Shown: positions 15,900-23,173 of the stretch, piece after piece | Layout: every line of letters starts with the position of its first letter | Position numbering within the stretch: the stretch's first letter is position 1 | Origin: Pseudosporangium ferrugineum | Lineage (GTDB): Bacteria; Actinomycetota; Actinomycetes; Mycobacteriales; Micromonosporaceae | Direction: 5' to 3' | NCBI RefSeq assembly: GCF_003002065.1 | Contig: NZ_PVZG01000014.1 | Coordinates: forward strand, 1-64,000 | DNA length: 64,000 bases | Program-made: the position numbers and the translations under genes | The notes under the pieces: generated by a model | The model's database searches: none | What the model was told of the DNA's origin: nothing | What the model saw: only the letters and a program-made list of their open reading frames with translations

Positions 15900-16246
15900 G
15901 AATCGACTACGACGGCCGCCGGTTCCAGGCCCTCCACGGCGGCGACGGCACCTGCGCCGAGTACCGCCAGCGCGGCGACCTGGTCTGGGCCGTGTTCGAG
16001 GGCGGGCACGTGCGGCGCGGCACGATCACCGGCACCTGCGACGACGAGGGCGTGCTGCGGCTCGCGTACACGATGGTCCTGCACACCGGCGAGGTGATCG
16101 CGGGGCACAGCACCAACACCCCCCAGCGGCTCGGCGGCAGGCTGGTGCTGCGCGAGGTCTGGCAACGGTACGGCGAGCACGCCGCGACCGGGGTGTCGTA
16201 CCTGGAGGAGATCCCGGCGCCGGAGCCCGCGGGAGCCCCGCGATGA
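15896..16246 (+). CDS. Small conserved protein, 'N-acetylglutamate synthase-like' family
   Basis: A 116-residue beta-rich protein: DLVWAVFEGGHVRRGTITGTC, then LHTGEVIAGHSTNTPQRL and a terminal WQRY. I recognise the pattern from small proteins labelled N-acetylglutamate synthase without evidence; they probably form a small beta barrel. Its role in this cluster is unknown. It is locked between the ATP-grasp ligase and the flavin oxidase with four-base overlaps on both sides, so it should be made in step with them. An accessory or substrate-binding role is possible. Confidence 0.7.
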   Translation: MRIDYDGRRFQALHGGDGTCAEYRQRGDLVWAVFEGGHVRRGTITGTCDDEGVLRLAYTMVLHTGEVIAGHSTNTPQRLGGRLVLREVWQRYGEHAATGVSYLEEIPAPEPAGAPR

Positions 16247-17595
16247 GGTGGGCGTCGCTGGCGGCGGTCGCCGGCGGCCGGCTGCGGCTGGCCGGCGACC
16301 CCGGTGCCGCCGAGGCCGGCTCGGCCCTCAACCAGCGGTACGCCACGACCCGGCCCGCGGCGGTCCTGTCGGTGACGCACGCCGGCGACGTCGCCGGGGC
16401 CGTGCGCTGGGCCCGCGAACGGTCGGTGCCGCTGACCGTGCGCGGCGGGGGCCACAGCTACGCGGGGTACTCCGCCTCCGCCGGGCTCGTGCTGGACCTG
16501 CGCGAGCTCCGCGGCGTCCGGTTCGACGAGGGCACCGGGCACGTCACGGTGGGCGGCGGCGCCTCGATGAACACGCTGTACGCCGCGCTGCGGCCGTACG
16601 GTGTCACCTTCCCGCTCGGCAATTCCGGCACGGTCGGGATCGGCGGCCTGACCCTCGGCGGCGGCGTCACGACGATCTCCCGCGCCCACGGCCTCACCTG
16701 CGACGCGCTGGTCTCGACCGACGTCGTCCTGGCCGACGGGAGCACGGTGACCGCCTCGGCGCGGGAGCACCCGGACCTGTTCTGGGCGTGCCGGGGCGGC
16801 GGGGGCGGCAACTTCGGCGTCAACACCGCGTTCACGTTCGCGACCCGGCCCGCACCGGCCGGCTCGACCTGCCTGGTGCTGTGGTCCTGGCCGTACGCGA
16901 TCGAGGTGCTCGCCGTGCTGCAGGAGATCATGCGGGACGCGCCGGACCGCTTCTCGGCCCGCATCGGCATCGCCCGCTCGTCCGGCGACGACGGCGTGGT
17001 GTCAGTCGTCGGCCACCACCTCGGGCCCGCCGAGGAGTTGCGGGAACTGCTGGCACCCGCCTTCGCGGCCGCCCGGCCGGAGCGCGCGGACATAGCCGAC
17101 CGGGACTTCTGGGAAGCGGCGCGCTATCTGCACCACAGCAGCGTCGGTGGCGCGTTCGCGGTGCGGACCCGCTGCACGCCCGAGGCTGTCGGCCACGACG
17201 GGCTGGCCACGCTCGTACGGGCGGTGGAGAAGTGGCCCGGCAGCGGCAATCCGGACGGGGCGGGCGCCGCGCTGTTCGCGTGGGGCGGGGCGATCAACCG
17301 CGTGCCGGTCGACGGCACCGCGTTCCCGCACCGGAACGCCCGGTTCCTGCTCAGCCTCGACACGTCCTGGGCGCGCACCGATCCGGCGGAGGTCGTCCGC
17401 GCCAACCTGGACTGGCTGCACGCCCTGTACGCGGACACCGGCGAGTTCGCGCCGGACGCCGCGTACGTGAACTTCACCGACCCCGACCTCGAGGGATGGC
17501 GGCGGTCCTACTACGGCCCCAACGCCGAGCGCCTCGCCGAGGTCAAGCGCCGGTACGATCCCGGCCGGTTCTTCGCGTTCCCGCAGGCGGTGTGA
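16243..17595 (+). CDS. Bicovalent-flavin FAD oxidase (BBE family)
   Basis: A 450-residue PCMH/BBE oxidase. The histidine for 8-alpha linkage is His71 in RGGGHSYAGYS and the cysteine for 6-S linkage is Cys153 in GLTCD, so bicovalent FAD is expected. The BBE C-terminal segment YVNFTDPDLEGW followed by RRYDPGRFF is present. There is no signal peptide. Family members perform two- or four-electron oxidations in antibiotic pathways (for example aclacinomycin and tirandamycin). Here it could dehydrogenate a hydrazine to a hydrazone or azo group; that is inference. ATG 16243 overlaps the previous stop. Confidence 0.9.
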   Translation: MRWASLAAVAGGRLRLAGDPGAAEAGSALNQRYATTRPAAVLSVTHAGDVAGAVRWARERSVPLTVRGGGHSYAGYSASAGLVLDLRELRGVRFDEGTGHVTVGGGASMNTLYAALRPYGVTFPLGNSGTVGIGGLTLGGGVTTISRAHGLTCDALVSTDVVLADGSTVTASAREHPDLFWACRGGGGGNFGVNTAFTFATRPAPAGSTCLVLWSWPYAIEVLAVLQEIMRDAPDRFSARIGIARSSGDDGVVSVVGHHLGPAEELRELLAPAFAAARPERADIADRDFWEAARYLHHSSVGGAFAVRTRCTPEAVGHDGLATLVRAVEKWPGSGNPDGAGAALFAWGGAINRVPVDGTAFPHRNARFLLSLDTSWARTDPAEVVRANLDWLHALYADTGEFAPDAAYVNFTDPDLEGWRRSYYGPNAERLAEVKRRYDPGRFFAFPQAV

Positions 17596-17599
17596 CGCC

Positions 17600-18142
17600 G
17601 TGCCACCCGATCTGCGGGGCACCATGCGGGCCTTCGCCACCGGGGTGTGCGTCGCGAGCACGTACCGCGACACCCCGGGCGGTCGCCGGCACAACGCGGT
17701 CACCGTCAACTCGCTCGGGTCGATCTCGCTCGACCCGCCGCTGGTGTCGCTGTCCTTCGGGCGGTCCTCGGCGTTCCTCGCCGATCTGCTGGCGAGCGGC
17801 CGGTGGGCGGTCTCGATCCTGCCGGCCGGCGGGCGCGAGCTCGCCCGGCGGCTGGCCCGGCCGTCGGCCGCCCGCGCGGCCGACGTCGCCGGCCTGCCGG
17901 CCCGGCCCGGCGATCGCACGGGTGCGCTCGTCCTGGCCGGTGCCAGCTGGCTGGAATGCGGCCTGCGCGACCGGTTCGACCTCGGCGACCACACCCTGGT
18001 GGTCGGGGACGTCCTGGCCGCCGGGCCCGGCACACCACAACCGACATTGGTGTTTGTGTATGGCGAATATCACTCGGTCGCCGATCCTGCTATCACGACC
18101 GTGGATTTGTCCGGTCCCGGACATTGGGGCGAAATTCTCTAA
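17600..18142 (+). CDS. Flavin reductase (partner of a two-component monooxygenase)
   Basis: A 180-residue protein of the flavin_reduct (HpaC/RutF-like) fold: FATGVCVAST near the N-terminus, NAVTVNSLGSISLDPPLVSLSF in the flavin-binding strand, and VVGDVLAAG near the end. It should supply reduced FMN or FAD to the ACAD-fold monooxygenase at 7246. The start is GTG 17600, four bases after the preceding stop codon (TGA 17593-17595). The last codons are less GC-rich than the rest of the cluster. It is the last gene of the first transcription unit. Confidence 0.88.
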   Translation: MPPDLRGTMRAFATGVCVASTYRDTPGGRRHNAVTVNSLGSISLDPPLVSLSFGRSSAFLADLLASGRWAVSILPAGGRELARRLARPSAARAADVAGLPARPGDRTGALVLAGASWLECGLRDRFDLGDHTLVVGDVLAAGPGTPQPTLVFVYGEYHSVADPAITTVDLSGPGHWGEIL

Positions 18143-18191
18143 CCGACGTCGCCCACCGTCCGAACAGGACATACGTTCGTCAAATGCGAAA

Positions 18192-18217
18192 GGCCCGCAC
18201 CAAAGAGGGCGCGGGCC
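18192..18217 (+). terminator. Possible short hairpin after the biosynthetic operon
   Basis: GGCCCGC and GCGGGCC form a 7-bp stem with a 12-base loop, 50 bases after the flavin reductase stop and before the regulator gene. No T-run follows. It is weak evidence for separating the two transcription units. Confidence 0.35.
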
Positions 18218-18292
18218 GGACCGATCAATGGCCGCTGTATGGCCACTACAGCGAATGACGCCGGGGTTGAACGATTTTGGGGAGGCCGCACC

Positions 18293-19573
18293 ATGGGGAG
18301 ACCGGAGAAGCCTGTCAACAGCGCCGGCGGCGTCGTGGCAGAGTTCGCCAGCGAATTGCGCCAACTACGCGTTAAGGCCGGGAATCCGACATACCGCGAG
18401 ATGGCCTGTTCGGCCATGTTCTCGTCGTCCGTGCTGTCCAGCGCCGCCAGCGGGAACCGGATGCCCTCGCTGCCGGTGACGCTCGCCTTCGTGGCGGCCT
18501 GCGGCGGCGACCGGGACGCCTGGCGGCAGCGCTGGTTCGTCGCCACCGGTGGCCGCCAGAGCTTCACCGCGCGGGCCCGGCGGTCGCGGCGGCCGGCCGA
18601 CGGGCCGCCCTGCCCGGCCCAGTTACCGCAACGGCCGCGCGGGTTCGCCGGGCGGATGGTCGAGCTCGCCTGGCTGCACTCCCCCGGCGACACCCCCATC
18701 GTGATCAACGGCCCGGCGGGCGTCGGCAAGACCGATCTGGCCCTGTACCACGCCTACGAGCGCGCCGCGGAGATGACCGACGGGCAGCTCTACGCCGACC
18801 TGGGTGAACACCAGGGCCCGGGCGACGTGCTCGACGGCTTCCTGCGGGCCCTCGGCGTACCGGCCGATCAGCTCAACGGCACCCCGAGCCACCGGGCCGG
18901 GCTGTACCGCACGCTGCTGGCCGAGCGCCGCCTGCTGGTGCTGCTGGACAACGTCGCGGACGAACGGCAGGTCCGCCCGTTGCTGGTGGAGAGCGAGACC
19001 AGCACCACGATCCTGGTGAGCCGGCGGCGACTGCTGGGGCTGCGCGACGTACGCCGGCTGTCGCTCGCGCCGCTGTCCCGCGCCGACTCGGTGGCCACCA
19101 TCGCGGCGGCGCTCGCGCCCAGCGTCCGGGCCCGGCCCGAGGACCTGGACCGGCTCGCCGCGCTCTGCGGTGACCTGCCGCTCGCGCTGGACATCGCGCT
19201 GCGCCGGATCTCCCTGCGCCCGCACGCGATCCTGCGGCAGCTGCTCGACGGGTGGCAGCAGAGCGGCAGCGCCCTCAACTGGCTCTGCATCGGCGACCTG
19301 TCCATGCGGGAGACGCTGCGGTCGGCGTACCTGACGCTCAGCCATCAGGCCCGCATGCTGCTGCACTGGCTGGCCCGCACCGCGGAGGACGACGTGCGCC
19401 CGCTGCCGGCCGCCGACGACGAACTCGCCGACGAACTCATCGACGCCGGCCTGCTCGACGACAACGCCCACCACGGCGGGCTCACCCTGTCACCGCTCGT
19501 CCGCATCTTCGCCCTCGAAGCGGCCGGCAGCACCGCGCGCGAATTGCCCCTCGCCCTTCCGCACGCCGTCTGA
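18293..19573 (+). CDS. HTH plus NB-ARC regulatory ATPase
   Basis: A 426-residue protein. The N-terminus (residues about 10-70) resembles an XRE-type HTH region (YREMACSAMFSSSVLSSAASG, then MPSLPVTLAFVAACGG) as found in actinomycete cluster regulators. The NB-ARC part has a Walker A INGPAGVGKTDLAL and a Walker B-like LLVLLDN. It ends without the TPR array of AfsR-type SARPs. Likely a pathway-specific regulator with a signal-gated ATPase. ATG 18293 has GGGGAGG seven bases upstream, better than upstream in-frame alternatives. It is transcribed in the same direction as the biosynthetic genes. Confidence 0.8.
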   Translation: MGRPEKPVNSAGGVVAEFASELRQLRVKAGNPTYREMACSAMFSSSVLSSAASGNRMPSLPVTLAFVAACGGDRDAWRQRWFVATGGRQSFTARARRSRRPADGPPCPAQLPQRPRGFAGRMVELAWLHSPGDTPIVINGPAGVGKTDLALYHAYERAAEMTDGQLYADLGEHQGPGDVLDGFLRALGVPADQLNGTPSHRAGLYRTLLAERRLLVLLDNVADERQVRPLLVESETSTTILVSRRRLLGLRDVRRLSLAPLSRADSVATIAAALAPSVRARPEDLDRLAALCGDLPLALDIALRRISLRPHAILRQLLDGWQQSGSALNWLCIGDLSMRETLRSAYLTLSHQARMLLHWLARTAEDDVRPLPAADDELADELIDAGLLDDNAHHGGLTLSPLVRIFALEAAGSTARELPLALPHAV

Positions 19574-19581
19574 TTCTCCGG

Positions 19582-19628
19582 TGCCCGCCCCGCGCATCGA
19601 CAATTCGTACCTACGCGCGGGGCGGGCA
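19582..19628 (+). terminator. Strong hairpin after the NB-ARC regulator
   Basis: A 14-bp perfect stem TGCCCGCCCCGCGC / GCGCGGGGCGGGCA with a 19-base loop begins 8 bases after the stop codon at 19573 and is followed by a short T-rich run (TTTCCTT). It likely ends the regulator transcript. Confidence 0.75.
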
Positions 19629-19729
19629 TTTCCTTGCCGTTGATTGCATCGCCGCGCGACGGTGTCGATCAAATCCTCCGATGACATGTAATCGGCGTAT
19701 CCACTTTTCCGCACAGGAAGAGAATCATC

Positions 19730-20278
19730 ATGCTCGACAACGGCACCCTCCCGACGCTCGGGCGGAAACGGCGTCCGCATTTCCACGCCGTGGCGGCCTC
19801 GGCGGCAATGACGATTCTGGCCGCCGTTCTCTGGCTGTCGACGACGGTGCACCCGGGCCCGGCGATGCACGATGCCGCCCTCTTCGCCCACCTCGCCTTC
19901 CTGACGCTGGGCTTCGGGGCGGTCCTGGCGACGGAGTACTCCTTCGTCCTCTGGGCGCTGGGCCGCTCCACCTTCGCCGACGCCGTGGCGAGCGCCACCC
20001 GCCTGCACGTGCCGATCTGGCTCGGGCTGACCGGCCTCGTGGCCAGCGGCGCGCTGCTCAGCCCGGACCTCACCTCGGGCACCACCATCCTCAAGCTCGT
20101 CCTCGTCGGCGGGCTCACCCTCAACGGCGTGCAGGCGGGGGCGCTGACCGGGCGCCTGAGCGGCGCCGGGGAACCCCCGCCGGCCCGGCTGCTCCTGCGC
20201 GGCGCGGCCACCTCGGCGATCTCCCAGGTGTGCTGGTGGGGCGCAGTCGTCATCGGCTTCCTGCATGCGAACAGATGA
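19730..20278 (+). CDS. Four-helix membrane protein, unknown function
   Basis: A 182-residue protein with about four to five hydrophobic segments: AAMTILAAVLWLST, LAFLTLGFGAVLATEY, LGLTGLVASGALL and ILKLVLVGGLTLNGV, plus a C-terminal SQVCWWGAVVIGFL. Several histidines sit near membrane edges (HFHAV, HLAF, HV), reminiscent of small haem or quinone membrane proteins, but no family is assigned. AGGAAGAGA precedes ATG 19730. Its stop overlaps a possible start of the ABM gene. A role in the cluster is unknown. Confidence 0.7.
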   Translation: MLDNGTLPTLGRKRRPHFHAVAASAAMTILAAVLWLSTTVHPGPAMHDAALFAHLAFLTLGFGAVLATEYSFVLWALGRSTFADAVASATRLHVPIWLGLTGLVASGALLSPDLTSGTTILKLVLVGGLTLNGVQAGALTGRLSGAGEPPPARLLLRGAATSAISQVCWWGAVVIGFLHANR

Positions 20279-20289
20279 AAGGGCGGCGA

Positions 20290-20586
20290 ATGCTCGCGAA
20301 ATTGTTCCCCTTCCCGCTGCGGCCGGGCACCCAGGCCGAGGCCGAAAGGCTCGCACGGCAGTTCGCGTGCGCCGGGCCGGCGCGCGAGGACGGCACCCAG
20401 TCCTTCCGCATCTACCGGGACCCCGCGCGGCCGGACTACCTGCTGTTCGTCGGCCACTTCGCGGATCATGCCGCGTACGACCGGCACACCCGGTCGGCGG
20501 CGTACCAGCACCTGATGGCCGGGAAGTTCGCCGACCTCATTCTCGAGTTCGTCGAAATCGATCACGAACTCGTCGTGAGTCACTGA
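20290..20586 (+). CDS. ABM-fold (antibiotic biosynthesis monooxygenase-like) protein
   Basis: About 98 residues with the dimeric alpha-beta-barrel pattern: FRIYRDPARPDYLLFVGHFAD, then YDRHTRSAAYQHLMAG and a final beta strand LILEFVEIDHELV. ABM proteins include cofactor-independent oxygenases and many proteins of unknown activity. ATG 20290 has AAAGGG upstream; ATG 20275, overlapping the previous stop as ATGA, is an alternative adding five residues. It lies between the small membrane protein and the exporter. Confidence 0.8.
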   Translation: MLAKLFPFPLRPGTQAEAERLARQFACAGPAREDGTQSFRIYRDPARPDYLLFVGHFADHAAYDRHTRSAAYQHLMAGKFADLILEFVEIDHELVVSH

Positions 20587-20638
20587 GCGCGCCTTCCCCC
20601 GATTCCCCCGCATCTCTCCCGACCGGAGGCAACTGGCG

Positions 20639-21865
20639 ATGACCGCAACCATCGACAAACCCGCGGGCGTGCTGGCCGCGTTGCGCCGCACCCCGACACC
20701 GGTGCGCTACCTGCTCGGGGGCGTACTGATCAACCAGCTCGGCGCCTTCGTGCAGACGTTCACGGTGCTGTACCTGATCTTCCACGGCTTCTCCGCCGGG
20801 CAGGCCGGCCTCGCGGTCACCGCCTACAGCGCCGGCTCGGTCCTCGGCGGGCTCGCCGGCGGGGAGTTGGTCCACCGGATCGGCCCGCGCGCCACCATCA
20901 CGGCGGCGATGCTCGGTTCGGCCTCGGTGCTCGCCGTCGTGCCCCTGACGGCCCGGCCCGGGATGTTCGGCGCGCTGCTCGTCGCCCTGCTGCTGGCCGG
21001 GCTGGCGACGCAGGCGTACCGGCCCGCCGTGGCGGTGCTGCTGAGCGACCTGATGCCGGACGACATCCGGATCATGGGCTTCTCGATGATGCGCATCGCG
21101 CTCAACCTCGGCGCCGCGCTGAGCCCGCTGATCGCGGCGGGCCTGATCCTGGTGGACTGGAACCTGCTGCTCTGGTTCGACGCCGCCACCGCGCTGGCGT
21201 ACGCGATCCTCGCCCGGCGGCTGCTGCCGGCCGGCCGCCCCGCACCCCGCACCGGCCCGGCGCGAACCGGATCGCGAGCGGCGTACGGAATCCTGCTGCG
21301 CGACCGGCGCTTCGGCCTCTTCCTCGCGTCGGTCTTCCTCGGCTCGATCATCTACGTCCAGTACACGGTCGCGCTCCCCCTGAAGATCAGCTCGGAGGGC
21401 CACCCGACCAGCCTCTACAGCGCGGTCCTGATCACCGCCTCGGCCGTGCTGATCCTCTGCGAACTGAAGATCACCAGCTACGTCAGCCGGCGTCCCGGCC
21501 ACGTCCCGGCGACGGCCGGCACCGTCCTGATGGCCCTGGGCGTCGCGGGCTTCGGCGTCAGCGGCGGCTCGGCCGTGGCCCTCGTCGCCTGCACGGTCGT
21601 CTTCGTCCTCGGAATCATGATCAACGGACCGACCATGTTCGCCTACCCGGCGACGTTCCCCCCGGCCGTACGAGCCCACTACGTCAGCGCCCACCAGACC
21701 ACCTTCGGCCTCGGCATGGCGGCCGGCCCCCTGTTCGGCGTGGCCGCCTGGGTCGCGCTGGGCGACGGCGTCTGGTGGCTGTGCGGCGCGCTCGGCCTGC
21801 TGGCGGCCGTCTTCGCGCTGCTCGGCATGTCCCCTCCCGCACCCGTCGAAAGGACGAACCCATGA
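20639..21865 (+). CDS. MFS transporter, probable product exporter
   Basis: A 408-residue major facilitator with about twelve helices. The motif A-like loop is GGELVHRIGPRATI between helices 2 and 3, and helix 5 is LNLGAALSPLIAAGLIL. It resembles the drug:H+ antiporter (MdtH/YfcJ-like) group. GGAGGC lies upstream of ATG 20639. The stop codon overlaps the Eis-like gene by four bases. In this setting it likely exports the product or an intermediate and confers self-protection. Confidence 0.87.
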   Translation: MTATIDKPAGVLAALRRTPTPVRYLLGGVLINQLGAFVQTFTVLYLIFHGFSAGQAGLAVTAYSAGSVLGGLAGGELVHRIGPRATITAAMLGSASVLAVVPLTARPGMFGALLVALLLAGLATQAYRPAVAVLLSDLMPDDIRIMGFSMMRIALNLGAALSPLIAAGLILVDWNLLLWFDAATALAYAILARRLLPAGRPAPRTGPARTGSRAAYGILLRDRRFGLFLASVFLGSIIYVQYTVALPLKISSEGHPTSLYSAVLITASAVLILCELKITSYVSRRPGHVPATAGTVLMALGVAGFGVSGGSAVALVACTVVFVLGIMINGPTMFAYPATFPPAVRAHYVSAHQTTFGLGMAAGPLFGVAAWVALGDGVWWLCGALGLLAAVFALLGMSPPAPVERTNP

Positions 21866-23043
21866 CCGGCATCCGCGCGGTGACCGGTGACGAGCGGCTG
21901 CACACCGCCTTCACCCTCTATCCGTACGCCTTCGACGAGTCGCCGGCGCCCGCCGATGCCTGGCGCGCCGTCCTGCCCTACCACCGCGACAACCACACGC
22001 TCATCGCCGAGGAGGACGGCCGGACCCTGGCCACCGCGTCGGCCTTCCCGGCGCACCAGAACCTGCGCGGCACCGTCCTGCGCATGGCCGGCGTCGCGTG
22101 GGTGGCGACCCACCCCGGCGCCCGCCGGCAGGGCCACAGCAGCCGGCTCCTCCACCGGCTGCACCGCGACCTGCTCGACGGCGGGCACCTGCTGGCCACG
22201 CTCTACCCGTTCCACCCGTCGTTCTACGAACGGTTCGGCTACATCGGACTGCCCCTCAACCGCACCGCCACGTTCGCCCCCGATGGCCTGGCGCCGCTGC
22301 TGCGGGCCGATCTCCCCGGCGAGGTGACCTGGCAGGGCATCGGAGAGGGCTTCGACTCCTACCGCGCCTACCTCCGGACGCTGCTCGCCGAACGCCACGG
22401 CTTCACCTACACCCCCGACTACCGCGCCGCACGCGTGCTCGACCCCGCCGCGCACTGGCTCGCCACCGCCACGATCGAGGGCGAGACCGTCGGCGTCCTG
22501 ACCTACCGGATCGACGGCTACGGCGGTTGCCTGCGCGTGGACGAACTGCTCTGCTCCAACGCGCTCGGACGGGCCCTCCTGCTGCGATTCCTGGCCCAGC
22601 ACGCGTACCAGGTGTCGCGGATCGAGGTCACCGTCGGGCCCGACGAGTACCCGGAGACCTGGGCCACCGGCCTCACCGTCCGCACCGAGGCCGCGGCGTC
22701 CTTCCCCGCGACCCCGCCGCTGATGGCCCGGCTGCTCTCCATGGACGCCCTGAACGGCCTGTCCTGCGGCCCCGGCCGGGTGGAGGTCGAGGTGGCCGGC
22801 GACGACCTGCTCGCGGGCCGCTACACCCTGGACGGCACGGGCGGAACCCTCGCCGTCACCCCCACGAGCCGCAACGGCAAGGACGCCACCCTCACCGCCG
22901 CCGCGCTGTCCGGGCTGGCCTACGGCACCCTGGATCCGCTCGAGGCGGTGGCCCGCGGCCTGGCCGACCTCTCCGCCGAGGCCGCCACCGCCCTGCGCAC
23001 CCTTCTGCCCGCACGCGTCCCGCACGCCTTCGGGAAGGGCTGA
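21862..23043 (+). CDS. Eis-like GNAT acetyltransferase
   Basis: A 393-residue protein with the Eis architecture: an N-terminal GNAT domain (MAGVAWVATHPGARRQGHSSRLL is the acetyl-CoA loop), a central second GNAT-like domain (FYERFGYIGLPL precedes it) and a C-terminal sterol-carrier-like domain (VEVAGDDLLAGRYTLD). Eis enzymes acetylate amines of aminoglycosides and other small molecules. Here acetylation of a reactive hydrazine or amine, for tailoring or resistance, is plausible. It is coupled to the exporter by ATGA and is the last gene of the proposed cluster. Confidence 0.87.
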   Translation: MTGIRAVTGDERLHTAFTLYPYAFDESPAPADAWRAVLPYHRDNHTLIAEEDGRTLATASAFPAHQNLRGTVLRMAGVAWVATHPGARRQGHSSRLLHRLHRDLLDGGHLLATLYPFHPSFYERFGYIGLPLNRTATFAPDGLAPLLRADLPGEVTWQGIGEGFDSYRAYLRTLLAERHGFTYTPDYRAARVLDPAAHWLATATIEGETVGVLTYRIDGYGGCLRVDELLCSNALGRALLLRFLAQHAYQVSRIEVTVGPDEYPETWATGLTVRTEAAASFPATPPLMARLLSMDALNGLSCGPGRVEVEVAGDDLLAGRYTLDGTGGTLAVTPTSRNGKDATLTAAALSGLAYGTLDPLEAVARGLADLSAEAATALRTLLPARVPHAFGKG

Positions 23044-23173
23044 GGGGTGTCCCGCCTCGGCGGGTACGCGGAGGCGCGCCTTCCGGTCCTCGACTGCCTG
23101 ACCGGAGGCTGGGGGTCCCGCCGGGGCCTGCCGCAACGGTCAACCGCCGGCGCTCTCGTCTGCTGCGGGCGGC

